Origin: Lachnospiraceae bacterium P6A3
Lineage (GTDB): Bacteria; Bacillota; Clostridia; Lachnospirales; Lachnospiraceae
Length of the DNA stretch: 64,000 bases
Reading direction: 5' to 3'
NCBI GenBank assembly: GCA_000702085.1
Contig: JNKP01000006.1
Coordinates: 62,001-126,000, forward strand
Shown: positions 32,496-41,490 of the stretch, in pieces
How the letters are laid out: every line of letters starts with the position of its first letter
Position numbering within the stretch: the stretch's first letter is position 1
Position numbers and translations under genes: made by a program
Notes under the pieces: model-generated
Database searches by the model: none
Told to the model about the DNA's origin: nothing
The model's input: only the letters and a program-made list of their open reading frames with translations

Positions 32496-34079
32496 ATGGC
32501 TATTAAGTGGATAAACTATGACAAACTGGATGCATCCGCAAAGCTCGCATCCGATACCCCCGCAGATCTTACCAAGGTTATGGCAGGAGAGCAGGGAGCA
32601 GAGAGAGTTTCCAAGTATTCATCCAAGATGGCTGCCGGTATGGCTTTTAACTATGCTGCCAAGAACGTTGATGATACTATTTTGAAGGATCTTCAGAAGC
32701 TTGCCGATGAGGCATGCCTTGCAGATAAGTTCGAGGCTCTTTACAACGGTGAAGTTATCAATACCGGAGAGAAGAGACTTGTTCTTCACCATCTTACCAG
32801 AGGACAGCTCGGTAATAAGGTTGAGTGCGACGGTACTGACAAGAGAGCTTTCTATGTAGAGCAGCAGGAGAGAATCGCCGCATTTGCAAATAAGGTTCAC
32901 TCCGGCGAAATCGCCAATGAGAAGGGTGAGAAGTTCACCACCGCTGTTCAGATCGGTATCGGCGGATCGGATCTCGGTCCCAGAGCTATGTACCTTGCTC
33001 TTGAGAACTGGGCAAAGGTTAACGGCTTCTTCAAGATGCAGGCTCAATTCATTTCAAACGTAGACCCCGATGATGCAGCAGGCGTCCTTGCAAACGTTGA
33101 TGTTGCTCATTCAATCTTTATTCTTGTATCAAAGTCGGGAACAACTCTTGAGACTCTTACCAATGAAGCATTCGTTAAGGATGCTCTTAAGAAGGCAGGT
33201 CTCGATCCCGCTAAGCATATGATAGCAGTTACCTCGGAGACTTCACCTCTTGCAGGAAACAGCGATTACCTCGATGCATTCTTTATGGATGATTATATCG
33301 GCGGAAGATATTCCTCAACCTCAGCCGTAGGCGGTGCGGTCCTTTCCCTTGCATTCGGACCCGAGATCTTCGCAAGATTCCTTAACGGTGCCGCAGAGGA
33401 AGACAAGCTTGCTACAGGCAAGGATATCCTTTCCAATCCCGATCTTCTCGATGCACTTATCGGTGTATATGAGAGAAACGTACTCGGATACGGTTCAACC
33501 GCAGTTCTTCCTTATTCACAGGCTATGAGCAGATTCCCCGCTCATCTCCAGCAGCTTGATATGGAATCCAACGGTAAGAGTGTTAACCGTTTCGGTGAGC
33601 CTGTTGATTATGTAACCGGTCCCGTTATCTTCGGTGAGCCCGGAACCAACGGACAGCACTCCTTCTATCAGCTGCTTCATCAGGGAACCGACATCATTCC
33701 TCTTCAGTTCATCGGCTTCAAAGAGAGCCAGCAGGGTGTTGATGTAGATATTCAGGGTTCAACCAGCCAGAAGAAGCTCTGCGCAAACGTTGCCGCTCAG
33801 ATCATGGCATTTGCCTGCGGCAAGTCTGATGAGAACAGCAATAAGAATTTCGCAGGAAACAGACCTTCAAGTATCATCATCGGAGAGAAGCTTACTCCCG
33901 AAGCACTCGGTGCACTTCTTGCTCACTTTGAGAACAAGGTTATGTTCCAGGGATTTGTATGGAACCTTAACAGCTTCGATCAGGAAGGCGTTCAGCTCGG
34001 AAAGGTGCTTGCAAAGAAGGTTCTTGCTCACGAGACCGACGGAGCACTTAAGGCTTACAGCGATCTGTTCGAAATCTGA
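32496..34079 (+). CDS. pgi: Glucose-6-phosphate isomerase
   Basis: The 527-residue cytoplasmic enzyme interconverts glucose-6-phosphate and fructose-6-phosphate. Typical segments are I-G-I-G-G-S-D-L-G-P, V-S-K-S-G-T-T-L-E-T, D-D-Y-I-G-G-R-Y-S, and G-E-P-G-T-N-G-Q-H-S-F-Y-Q. The C-terminal lysine-containing region near residue 500 is present. A CGAGGAGG-type ribosome binding site and strongly biased codons suggest high expression. It connects the mannan operon's fructose-6-phosphate and the glycogen pathway, and it is monocistronic between its own promoter and terminator. Confidence 0.97.
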   Translation: MAIKWINYDKLDASAKLASDTPADLTKVMAGEQGAERVSKYSSKMAAGMAFNYAAKNVDDTILKDLQKLADEACLADKFEALYNGEVINTGEKRLVLHHLTRGQLGNKVECDGTDKRAFYVEQQERIAAFANKVHSGEIANEKGEKFTTAVQIGIGGSDLGPRAMYLALENWAKVNGFFKMQAQFISNVDPDDAAGVLANVDVAHSIFILVSKSGTTLETLTNEAFVKDALKKAGLDPAKHMIAVTSETSPLAGNSDYLDAFFMDDYIGGRYSSTSAVGGAVLSLAFGPEIFARFLNGAAEEDKLATGKDILSNPDLLDALIGVYERNVLGYGSTAVLPYSQAMSRFPAHLQQLDMESNGKSVNRFGEPVDYVTGPVIFGEPGTNGQHSFYQLLHQGTDIIPLQFIGFKESQQGVDVDIQGSTSQKKLCANVAAQIMAFACGKSDENSNKNFAGNRPSSIIIGEKLTPEALGALLAHFENKVMFQGFVWNLNSFDQEGVQLGKVLAKKVLAHETDGALKAYSDLFEI

Positions 34080-34100
34080 TATGATTTTATATACGGCAAA

Positions 34101-34130
34101 GGCGCCAATCGAATCGGTTGGCGCCTTTTT
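34101..34130. terminator. Bidirectional terminator between convergent pgi and the EEP gene
   Basis: GGCGCCAA (34101-34108) pairs with TTGGCGCC (34118-34125), loop of 9. Five T follow on the plus strand; an AAA tract precedes it, giving a short T-run for the minus strand. Confidence 0.85.
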
Positions 34131-34145
34131 GATCATATAAATGAT

Positions 34146-35225
34146 TTAATTAAGAATTACATCAATAACCACAGGATTATGGTCGGTACATGTGAACATG
34201 TAATCAATGGTCTCTACGGAAGTTACTTCGATATTATTCGAAACTATAAAACCGTCGATAACATAGTACTGGAATGAGTCACGGTCCGCTCCTGCAATAG
34301 GCTTATCCAGGGATCTGCAGGTGGGAGATGAAGGATCCTGGTAAAACGACAGCTGATCTCCGAATTCGGATTCATCAATGAGTCCGCAGTGCCATCTGCC
34401 TTCGTATTCCGGATATGCGGAAGCGTCAGTGCTTGAAAATGTCTGATTGAAATCTCCGCCCGCTATTACGTAATTGCCCGCTGCAGCTTCGGTCTGCAGG
34501 AAGTCTGCCAGCATTCTTGTCTGTGCTATTTTGCCTTCGCCTTCATCGTATGCTTCCAGATGCAGGTTTACTATGACCAGTTCTTTATCGCATCCTTCGA
34601 TGGGGATTCTGTTTACCGAAAGACATCTCTTAAGATTGAGACATCTGACGGGCCATTTAAAGGGACAGGGAAGCTGAATTCTCTCTGCGGAAGAAATGGG
34701 GTAACGGGAGAGGGTCATCAGTCCGCTTTCGACTTTGCCGATGGGCGGAACGGGATAAGGGATGTAATCGACATTGAAATTGTAAGCAAAAGTATAGTCG
34801 TATCCGGGAAGAGCTGCGGAAATCAGATCGGTTTCATCCGTATGATAGGATCTGGAAGAATTAACATCCGTTTCCTGAAGGAGTATGATATCGGGATTAA
34901 TCTCCGCAAGTGTATCGGTGATGCCACTCAGGTTCTCGGAAAGTCTCTGCTCATCCGCAGTGTACACCATCTTTCCGTAATCCATGAAAAAGTCGGCATT
35001 GTCACCGAGGGCGCCGTATCCTGCATTCCAGGAAACTATCCGCAAGGCATCACCGGGAAGAATCACTTCTTCGGGGGAAGCTGAGGAAACGACTTCAATT
35101 TGTTCCCATTCATCCGGTCTGTATTCTCTTATTGACACTACTGTCAGAAGGACCGCGATCAGAATGACGGCAATAAGCAAAACCGATGCCAGGATTTTCA
35201 TCAGAATAATTAACGTTTTTTTCAT
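34146..35225 (-). CDS. Membrane-anchored endonuclease/exonuclease/phosphatase-family protein
   Basis: The 359-residue protein has a single N-terminal membrane helix (about 5-30) and an extracytoplasmic EEP domain. Catalytic motifs are visible: I-V-S-W-N-A-G, L-L-Q-E-T-D (metal-binding Glu), N-L-H-L-E, A-G-G-D-F-N-Q, and the final T-D-H-N-P-V (Asp-His). The family includes DNase I-like nucleases, phosphodiesterases and sphingomyelinases; outward orientation favours a nucleic-acid or phospholipid substrate in the wall. ATG 35225 has GAGGTG six bases upstream; the GTG at 35234 lies inside that site. Confidence 0.87.
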   Translation of the reverse strand: MKKTLIILMKILASVLLIAVILIAVLLTVVSIREYRPDEWEQIEVVSSASPEEVILPGDALRIVSWNAGYGALGDNADFFMDYGKMVYTADEQRLSENLSGITDTLAEINPDIILLQETDVNSSRSYHTDETDLISAALPGYDYTFAYNFNVDYIPYPVPPIGKVESGLMTLSRYPISSAERIQLPCPFKWPVRCLNLKRCLSVNRIPIEGCDKELVIVNLHLEAYDEGEGKIAQTRMLADFLQTEAAAGNYVIAGGDFNQTFSSTDASAYPEYEGRWHCGLIDESEFGDQLSFYQDPSSPTCRSLDKPIAGADRDSFQYYVIDGFIVSNNIEVTSVETIDYMFTCTDHNPVVIDVILN

Positions 35226-35293
35226 CAGTAACACCTCAATTTCACATTTTACTTCAATTGTGTATAATAATCCAGTCGCACGGGTACCCTGAT

Positions 35294-35322
35294 TTAACGC
35301 AGTGGCTAAATTGTGATATACT
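35294..35322 (+). promoter_or_regulatory. Promoter of the ATP-grasp/racemase/MurE-like cluster
   Basis: TTAACG and TATACT are 17 bases apart, 40 bases before the ATG at 35362. A second candidate, TTCACA and TATAAT with 16 bases between (35241-35268), lies upstream. Confidence 0.5.
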
Positions 35323-35361
35323 TAAACTTGTTTGAAAAACAGGAAGAAAGAGGAATTTAAA

Positions 35362-36582
35362 ATGTCCTTATCTTTTACGGAAAGAGAATTCATACCCGTA
35401 ATGCTCGGCGGAGATATCAATACCTACAGCGTCTCGAGAGCATTCTACGAGAAATATAATGTTAAATGTTATGTCTTCGGAAAGTATCCCACAGGTCCCA
35501 GCTATGACAGCAGGATCATCGAATATGAGGCAGATCCCCGAATTGAGACCGACGGGTATTTTGTAGAGAGAATCAACAGATTCGCCGCAGAGCATAAGGA
35601 TAAGACCATTATCTTAGTCGGCTGCGGAGATTCATACGTAGCACTTTGCTCCAAACATAAATCCGAACTGGCGGAAAACATCATCACTCCTTACATAGAT
35701 TATGATCTGATGCATTCGCTTCAGATGAAAGAGACTTTCTACGGACTCTGCGATAAATGGGGAATAGATTATCCCGGAACGGTTATATATGACAGATCCA
35801 TGGGAAAAGAATTCGAGATGAATTTCGAATATCCCGTTATCATGAAGCCTTCAAACGGCATTCAGTATTGGGAGCATCCCTTCGATACGCAGAAGAAGGT
35901 GTATACCATCCATGACCGTGATGAACTTATAAGTGTTCTTGATGATATCTACAATGCAGGATATACCGATAAGATGATCATTCAGGACAGGATTCCCGGA
36001 AACGATGAGTACATGAGAGTCCTTACTTCATATTCCGATCATAACGGAAAAGTAAAGATGATGTGTCTGGGGCATGTTCTTCTGGAGGAACATACACCTC
36101 ACGGTCTCGGTAATCATGCTCTTATCATTACCGAACCCAACGAAGAACTTATGGAGAAGGTTAAGAATCTTCTTGAGTCCATGCACTATGTCGGATATTC
36201 CAATTTCGATATAAAATATGACACGCGTGACGGAAAGTTTAAATTCTTCGAGATAAATACCAGACAGGGAAGAAGCAATTTCTATGTTACGGGTTCCGGA
36301 TTTAATGTAGCCGAATATATTACGGAAGATTATTTCTACGGTAAGGATCTTCCTCTTAAATATGCCAAGGAGGAGCGCCTTTGGACGGTTGTTCCCAAGG
36401 GAGTTGCCCTTAAATATGTCAAGGATCCCGATCTTAAGAGCAGGATGAAAAAGCTCTGGAAGAGCGGCAAAGTCGTAAATCCCGTTTTCCTAAAAGGAGA
36501 TTCCAATCCCGGAAGAATGTACAGAATGATCAGAACCTACTTCAGCCATTATGTGAAGTTCAAGAAGTATTACAAGATCTGA
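35362..36582 (+). CDS. ATP-grasp carboxylate-amine ligase (candidate D-aspartate-type ligase)
   Basis: The 406-residue cytoplasmic protein has an N-terminal Rossmann-like domain beginning P-V-M-L-G-G-D-I-N-T-Y, an ATP-grasp domain from about residue 115 (Y-P-V-I-M-K-P-S-N-G, I-I-Q-D-R-I-P-G), and the metal-binding F-F-E-I-N-T-R-Q-G-R-S motif. These proteins join a carboxylate to an amine with ATP. The next gene is an aspartate/glutamate-type racemase and the third a MurE-like ligase. That context recalls AslA, which adds D-aspartate to the peptidoglycan peptide in enterococci. The substrate is inferred from context. ATG 35362 has AAGAGGA upstream; an in-frame start at 35332 lacks such a site. 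Confidence 0.75.
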   Translation: MSLSFTEREFIPVMLGGDINTYSVSRAFYEKYNVKCYVFGKYPTGPSYDSRIIEYEADPRIETDGYFVERINRFAAEHKDKTIILVGCGDSYVALCSKHKSELAENIITPYIDYDLMHSLQMKETFYGLCDKWGIDYPGTVIYDRSMGKEFEMNFEYPVIMKPSNGIQYWEHPFDTQKKVYTIHDRDELISVLDDIYNAGYTDKMIIQDRIPGNDEYMRVLTSYSDHNGKVKMMCLGHVLLEEHTPHGLGNHALIITEPNEELMEKVKNLLESMHYVGYSNFDIKYDTRDGKFKFFEINTRQGRSNFYVTGSGFNVAEYITEDYFYGKDLPLKYAKEERLWTVVPKGVALKYVKDPDLKSRMKKLWKSGKVVNPVFLKGDSNPGRMYRMIRTYFSHYVKFKKYYKI

Positions 36583-36597
36583 TATGGAGATATCCGC

Positions 36598-37305
36598 ATG
36601 AGAAAGATACTCGGAGTAATAGGCGGAATGGGCCCCGAGGCCACCGCATATTTTTACGAAGAAGTAATTGCACATACCAGGGCTTTAAAGGATCAGGATC
36701 ATATCGACATGGTCATTCTGAGCCATGCTTCAATGCCCGACAGAACCGGTGCGATCAATTCCGGTGAGCATGATGAGCTTCTTGCGGCGATGAAGGGCGA
36801 GATAGAAAAGCTTGAAAAGTGCGGCGCGGGTAATATTGCCATTCCCTGCAATACCTCACATTTCTTCCTGGATAAGATTCAGGCAATGACGCAGATTCCG
36901 GTCATAAACATGATCGAAGAAACCGCGAAATATATCGCCGAGGGCGAGATCAAGGTTAAAAAGGTAGGAATCCTGGCAACGGACGGTGCCGTTAAGACAG
37001 GGCTTTATCAGAAAGCATGCGAGAAATTCGGGCTTGAATCCGAGATACCGGATCCCGAATACCAGCAGAAAGTAATGTCGCTTATTTATGATGACATTAA
37101 GGCAGGAAAGCTCGGCGATGAAGATAAATTCCACGCTGCAGTTGCCAATCTTCAGAGTAAGGGTTGCAATGTCATAATCCTTGCCTGCACAGAACTCAGC
37201 GTTTATAAGAAACATCATAAAGTTCCCATGCATTGCGTAGATGCTCTCGATGTTCTGGTCAGAGAATCGATAACCAGAAGCGGCGCCGAGTATGAGGAAC
37301 TGTAA
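36598..37305 (+). CDS. Aspartate/glutamate racemase-family protein
   Basis: The 235-residue protein shows the two-cysteine racemase pattern: I-G-G-M-G-P-E-A-T at the start, P-C-N-T-S-H (Cys84) and L-A-C-T-E-L-S (Cys197). Both catalytic cysteines are intact, so it should interconvert the enantiomers of an acidic amino acid without cofactor. It lies 15 bases after the ATP-grasp ligase gene and just before the MurE-like gene, suggesting that its D-amino acid product is consumed by them. Aspartate is more likely than glutamate given YgeA/RacD-like motifs, but this is not certain. Confidence 0.88.
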   Translation: MRKILGVIGGMGPEATAYFYEEVIAHTRALKDQDHIDMVILSHASMPDRTGAINSGEHDELLAAMKGEIEKLEKCGAGNIAIPCNTSHFFLDKIQAMTQIPVINMIEETAKYIAEGEIKVKKVGILATDGAVKTGLYQKACEKFGLESEIPDPEYQQKVMSLIYDDIKAGKLGDEDKFHAAVANLQSKGCNVIILACTELSVYKKHHKVPMHCVDALDVLVRESITRSGAEYEEL

Positions 37306-37315
37306 GGAACAGGAT

Positions 37316-38857
37316 ATGGCTCAGGTTTTAAAAATTAATCAATATAAAGATGCACTTAAAGCAGCGGGACTTTTGACCGCCTGCGTTAATGAGGACGGAT
37401 TTTCCAAGGAGATTTCCTTTGTGACCTACGATTCAAGAGAGGTTACCGAAGGAACTCTTTTTGTATGTAAGGGAGCAGCCTTCAAGGCGGAATATCTGAA
37501 ATCTGCGATCTCCGACGGGGCATGCGCATACATCTCCGAAAAAGAGTACGAAGAGGGCGGAAGCGTTCCTGCCATAATCGTATCGGATATCAGAAAGGCC
37601 ATGCCTATATTGGGAGACCTATTCTATGACTATCCTCAGAACAAACTCAATCTGACAGGCTTCGGAGGTACAAAGGGAAAATCCACTTCCACATATTATA
37701 TGAAGTATGTTGTGGATGAATATCTCGAGAGAAACGGAAAGCCCGAAAGCGGCGTTCTCTCATCTATCGATAATTATGACGGCGTGGTCAGAGAAGAATC
37801 CCATATCACAACTGCCGAATCTCTTGAACTTCACAGACATTTCTATAATGCGGTAAACAGCAGGATTGACTTTATGGAGATGGAAGTATCAAGTCAGGCT
37901 CTCAAGTATGACAGAGTTCTCGGAATAAAATACAAGGTATCGGTCTTCCTGAATATTTCCGAAGATCATATCAGCCCCAACGAGCATAAGGATTTTGAAG
38001 ATTACCTTTCTTCCAAGATGAAAATGTTTGCTCTTACGGAGCATGCCGTGGTATGTCTTGATTCGGATTGCATAGACAGAGTGCTGAAAGAGGCGCAGGC
38101 TGCGTCCGATGTTACAACGGTAAGCTGCAAGAATCCGAATGCGGATTTTTATGCTCACGATATTCGTAAAGAAGGCGACAGTATATTCTTTGGTGTCACC
38201 AAGAAAAAGGCTCCCGCATTTGAAGAAGAATTTGAACTTACCATGCCCGGACTTTTCAATGTCGAGAATGCCCTGGGAGTGATCGCTGCGGCTGATATCT
38301 ACGGTATCCCCACAGACTGCATTAAGGACGGTCTCAGGAAAGCAAAATCTCCCGGAAGAATGGAGCTGTTTAAGAGTGATGACGGACTGGTCAATGCGTT
38401 CGTTGACTATGCTCACAACAAGCTCAGCTTCGAAGCTCTCTATTCATCCGTCAAGAAAGAATTTCCCGGATACAGGATAGTCGGAATATTCGGCTGTCCC
38501 GGAGGGAAGGCATATCAGAGAAGATACGAGCTTCCACAGGTTGCTGCAAAATACGGTGATAAGATTTATATCTGTGCGGAAGATCCCGGACCGGACCCCG
38601 CAGACGAGATTTCCGCGGAAGTGGCGAAGTACGCACGCGAAGCGGGAATCGAATATGAAGAAATAGAAGACAGAGGAGTTGCCATTCATAAGGCTATCCT
38701 CGAAGTAAGAAAACCTACCGTGTTATTGATAACGGGAAAAGGCGAAGAAACCAGACAAAAGTACGGAACGGTTTACGCACCCTGTAAATCGGATGCAGAT
38801 TACACCAAGGAATATATCAAAGAGTATAACGAATCACCTCATCTGGCGCGGAAATGA
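37316..38857 (+). CDS. MurE-like UDP-N-acetylmuramyl-tripeptide ligase with altered specificity motif
   Basis: The 513-residue Mur ligase has an N-terminal UDP-binding domain, a central ATPase domain with G-G-T-K-G-K-S-T (118-124 region, Lys122) and a C-terminal domain. Typical MurE segments are T-T-A-E-S, M-E-V-S-S-Q-A-L, P-G-R-M-E and V-D-Y-A-H. The motif that selects the third amino acid, D-N-P-R in diaminopimelate-adding MurE, aligns here with E-D-P-G (422-425), so the arginine that holds diaminopimelate is missing. It may add another amino acid or act on another nucleotide. ATG 37316 with AAGGAAC upstream is preferred over ATG 37292, which has no ribosome binding site. Confidence 0.82.
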   Translation: MAQVLKINQYKDALKAAGLLTACVNEDGFSKEISFVTYDSREVTEGTLFVCKGAAFKAEYLKSAISDGACAYISEKEYEEGGSVPAIIVSDIRKAMPILGDLFYDYPQNKLNLTGFGGTKGKSTSTYYMKYVVDEYLERNGKPESGVLSSIDNYDGVVREESHITTAESLELHRHFYNAVNSRIDFMEMEVSSQALKYDRVLGIKYKVSVFLNISEDHISPNEHKDFEDYLSSKMKMFALTEHAVVCLDSDCIDRVLKEAQAASDVTTVSCKNPNADFYAHDIRKEGDSIFFGVTKKKAPAFEEEFELTMPGLFNVENALGVIAAADIYGIPTDCIKDGLRKAKSPGRMELFKSDDGLVNAFVDYAHNKLSFEALYSSVKKEFPGYRIVGIFGCPGGKAYQRRYELPQVAAKYGDKIYICAEDPGPDPADEISAEVAKYAREAGIEYEEIEDRGVAIHKAILEVRKPTVLLITGKGEETRQKYGTVYAPCKSDADYTKEYIKEYNESPHLARK

Positions 38858-39994
38858 TTATCTGACCCAGCCGAGGGACATGGCGATGAATTCGCCGATA
38901 TCATACATTCCTTTAAGCCAGATCAAAACAGCACCGAGATAAAGAGGCCACAGTGCCTCTTTTTTCTTTTCAATCATAAGCATGCTGCGGGATGCGATCA
39001 CGCATATCATAAGGCACATTGTACCGAAGGTTGCCCTGTCGGGATAGTGAGGAGAAAGAATCATTGCTCCCCAGGAAAGAAGTGCGCTTACCAGCAGGAT
39101 GATCTCGGCTTTCTTAAGCTTTATTCCCATGATGCCCACACTCATGATCAGAACCGATGCAAGTACGGTAACGGTCAGCATCTGGAAGGAAAAGAGTGCT
39201 TTGCATTCGCTGTAGCATCTGAGGAAAAACTTCCACAAGGTACCGTAGTCGTTTGTTATTGAACTTACCCTGACGAAATTTCCCGGAGCGGCGATACACA
39301 TAATGCATCCGAAAAGACAGATGATGCTTCCTTCGATCATCCAGAAGGGGATTTTACCCGTACTCTTTTTACGAAGGAACATAACGATCAGGGATACGAT
39401 AAAACAGGTGGGGCCCATGTTCTCATTGCTCCATCCGGTGATGAGTGCCAGGGGAATCATCCAGAATACTATTCCGGGAAGGGGCTTTGCCTCTCCCTCG
39501 GCTTCTCTTAAATAGCAGAACATGTAAAAAAGTAAGAATGCGGTGATATAGAGATAATTTGCGGCGCCTGCCTGCCAGAACATGCTCATTTTCCAGTTTG
39601 CCGCAAAGCCGGTGATAAGACCTGCGGTGAGGACAACTGAGACAAATTTATTACGGAGTGCTTTGACGGAAGTGTCCGAGCAGATAACTATCGTAAACGA
39701 TAAAAGGAAAAGCCATAAGGTGTTCAGTACATCTGAAACATTTTCCCCGGACATAAGGAGCAGCTGGAGAAGGCCGTGAGCTATGCTCCTTCCGCCCCAG
39801 TTATGCCAGTGCCATGCCTGGGCCTGTATAATGCCTGATAATGACGATACGGGATCGGGTGAAAACAGAAGAGTCGAGTACCAGAGATCATCCATCATAA
39901 AAGGGATGAGGTGATTTGCATAATATACAATAACTATAGTTATTGCAAGGATTATAAGTGTAATGACAGTCAGTTTTTTCTTAGATTTTTCCAT
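38858..39994 (-). CDS. DUF6056-like polytopic membrane protein
   Basis: The 378-residue protein has about ten membrane helices and an outward loop motif M-D-D-L-W-Y-S followed by H-W-H-N-W-G-G-R-S, reminiscent of GT-C-fold membrane glycosyltransferases and DUF6056 proteins, in which an acidic pair after the first helix is catalytic. A role in surface glycan assembly is inferred. Its stop codon is directly adjacent to the convergent MurE-like stop, with no spacer and no terminator. No ribosome binding site precedes the ATG, and a good -10 box lies only six bases upstream, suggesting a leaderless mRNA. Confidence 0.65.
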   Translation of the reverse strand: MEKSKKKLTVITLIILAITIVIVYYANHLIPFMMDDLWYSTLLFSPDPVSSLSGIIQAQAWHWHNWGGRSIAHGLLQLLLMSGENVSDVLNTLWLFLLSFTIVICSDTSVKALRNKFVSVVLTAGLITGFAANWKMSMFWQAGAANYLYITAFLLFYMFCYLREAEGEAKPLPGIVFWMIPLALITGWSNENMGPTCFIVSLIVMFLRKKSTGKIPFWMIEGSIICLFGCIMCIAAPGNFVRVSSITNDYGTLWKFFLRCYSECKALFSFQMLTVTVLASVLIMSVGIMGIKLKKAEIILLVSALLSWGAMILSPHYPDRATFGTMCLMICVIASRSMLMIEKKKEALWPLYLGAVLIWLKGMYDIGEFIAMSLGWVR

Positions 39995-40000
39995 AAAAAA

Positions 40001-40029
40001 ATAATATATCAGTGCCTGATTTTGGTCAA
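40001..40029 (-). promoter_or_regulatory. Promoter of the DUF6056-like gene, possibly leaderless
   Basis: On the minus strand TTGACC and TATTAT are 17 bases apart. Six T separate the -10 box from the ATG at 39994, so the start codon would coincide with the transcription start. Confidence 0.6.
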
Positions 40030-40049
40030 ACGGTTAAGGGGGCATTTGA

Positions 40050-40078
40050 TTGAAATATCCTATTTAAAATAGTATTAT
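40050..40078 (+). promoter_or_regulatory. Sigma-A promoter of the trkA-trkH-fruK-ptsI unit
   Basis: TTGAAA and TATTAT are 17 bases apart, 54 bases before the trkA ATG. It is divergent from the promoter at 40001-40029. Confidence 0.7.
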
Positions 40079-40132
40079 ACATCATGTAGTGTTATGCACG
40101 AATAAAGGTGGCATATATGCCCCGGAGGATTT

Positions 40133-41488
40133 ATGAATATAGTCATAGTCGGATGCGGCAAGGTAGGTATGGTTATTACCAAACTGTTATCCAGCGAAGA
40201 TCACAATATCACACTGGTCGATGAGGACAGTGAAGCCATAGCCGCGGTAACCAACCACTACGATGCGATGGGGGTTATCGGAAACGGCGTAAGTTACCAG
40301 ACACTTGTTGAAGCCGGAATTAAGGAATGCGATCTCTTTATTGCTGTTACGGATTCCGATGAAAAAAACCTTCTTGCGTGTCTTATCGCAGGAAGAGCCG
40401 GAAGATGCAAGACCATAGCCAGAGTCAGAAATCCCATCTATTCACATGAAATAGATTTCCTTAAGAGAGAATTTAACCTTGCGATGGTAATCAACCCCGA
40501 AGATACCGCCGCAATGGAGATATCCAGAGTTTTCCTCTTCCCCCAGGTGTTTAAGATAGACACATTCTCCGGCGGAAGAGTCGAGCTTTTCCACTTCCAC
40601 GTAACCGAAGAGATGCCTATATGCGGACAGCCTCTTTCGGTGCTCAGGGAAGATATATTAAAGGGAATAATCGTGTGTACCATCAGGAGGGGCAAGGATG
40701 TAATTATCCCCAAAGGTAATTTCTCCTTTGCCGCGGATGATGATGTAAGCATCGCAACCACCAGAAAGGATGCGCTTGCATTCTTCAAAAAACTCGGAGT
40801 TGTAAAGGGCAGAGTCAGAAATGCCATGATCGTAGGCGGCGGTACTTTGTCTTATTATCTTGCGGAAAGACTCCTCAGATCCGGCATCGAAACCACCATT
40901 GTAGAGATGGATTATAAGAGATGCGAGGAACTCTCGGAGGGACTTCCCTCCGCAAGGATCATTCACGGAGACGGAACAAACAGAGACCTGCTCGATCAGG
41001 AAGATCTGTCATCCTTCCAGGGTTTTGCCGCGCTTACCGGACTTGATGAGGAGAACATCCTTCTGTCTCTTTATGCCGGAAAACATTCCAAGGCAAAAGT
41101 TGTTACCAAAATAGGAAGGCTGAATTTCGGATCCGTAATTGATGCTCTTAATCTTGATACGATAATCAACCCTTCCGCAATAACCGCGGATTATATCGTT
41201 AAGTTTGCACGTTCTCTGTCTACGGATCCTTCCAATGATGTTGAATCCCTGTACAAGCTTGAGGACGGAAAAGCGGAAGCAATCGAGTTTAAGATTAAGG
41301 AAGAATCCGCAGTAACGGGAGCCATGCTTAAAGACCTTAAGCTTCGTAAGGATACTCTTGTCTGCAGTATTTTCAGAAACGGTAAGAACATCATCCCTAC
41401 AGGTCAGGACAGGCTGATGGTTGGTGACAGAGTCATTATAGTCATGAGCGGCGGAAGGATCGCCAATATCAAGGAGATTCTCGAGTAA
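40133..41488 (+). CDS. trkA: Trk system potassium uptake protein TrkA
   Basis: The 451-residue cytoplasmic protein has two RCK units. Each has a Rossmann domain (I-V-G-C-G-K-V-G at the start; M-I-V-G-G-G-T-L-S near residue 230) that binds NAD(H) or ATP, followed by a TrkA_C domain. It gates the TrkH channel. A CCGGAGGA ribosome binding site precedes the ATG. The trkH gene follows after two bases. Confidence 0.96.
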   Translation: MNIVIVGCGKVGMVITKLLSSEDHNITLVDEDSEAIAAVTNHYDAMGVIGNGVSYQTLVEAGIKECDLFIAVTDSDEKNLLACLIAGRAGRCKTIARVRNPIYSHEIDFLKREFNLAMVINPEDTAAMEISRVFLFPQVFKIDTFSGGRVELFHFHVTEEMPICGQPLSVLREDILKGIIVCTIRRGKDVIIPKGNFSFAADDDVSIATTRKDALAFFKKLGVVKGRVRNAMIVGGGTLSYYLAERLLRSGIETTIVEMDYKRCEELSEGLPSARIIHGDGTNRDLLDQEDLSSFQGFAALTGLDEENILLSLYAGKHSKAKVVTKIGRLNFGSVIDALNLDTIINPSAITADYIVKFARSLSTDPSNDVESLYKLEDGKAEAIEFKIKEESAVTGAMLKDLKLRKDTLVCSIFRNGKNIIPTGQDRLMVGDRVIIVMSGGRIANIKEILE

Positions 41489-41490
41489 TC

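Noticed and set aside
37292-37316. Earlier ATG for the MurE-like gene overlapping the racemase gene
   Set aside because: No ribosome binding site precedes it, while AAGGAAC lies at a suitable distance before the ATG at 37316.
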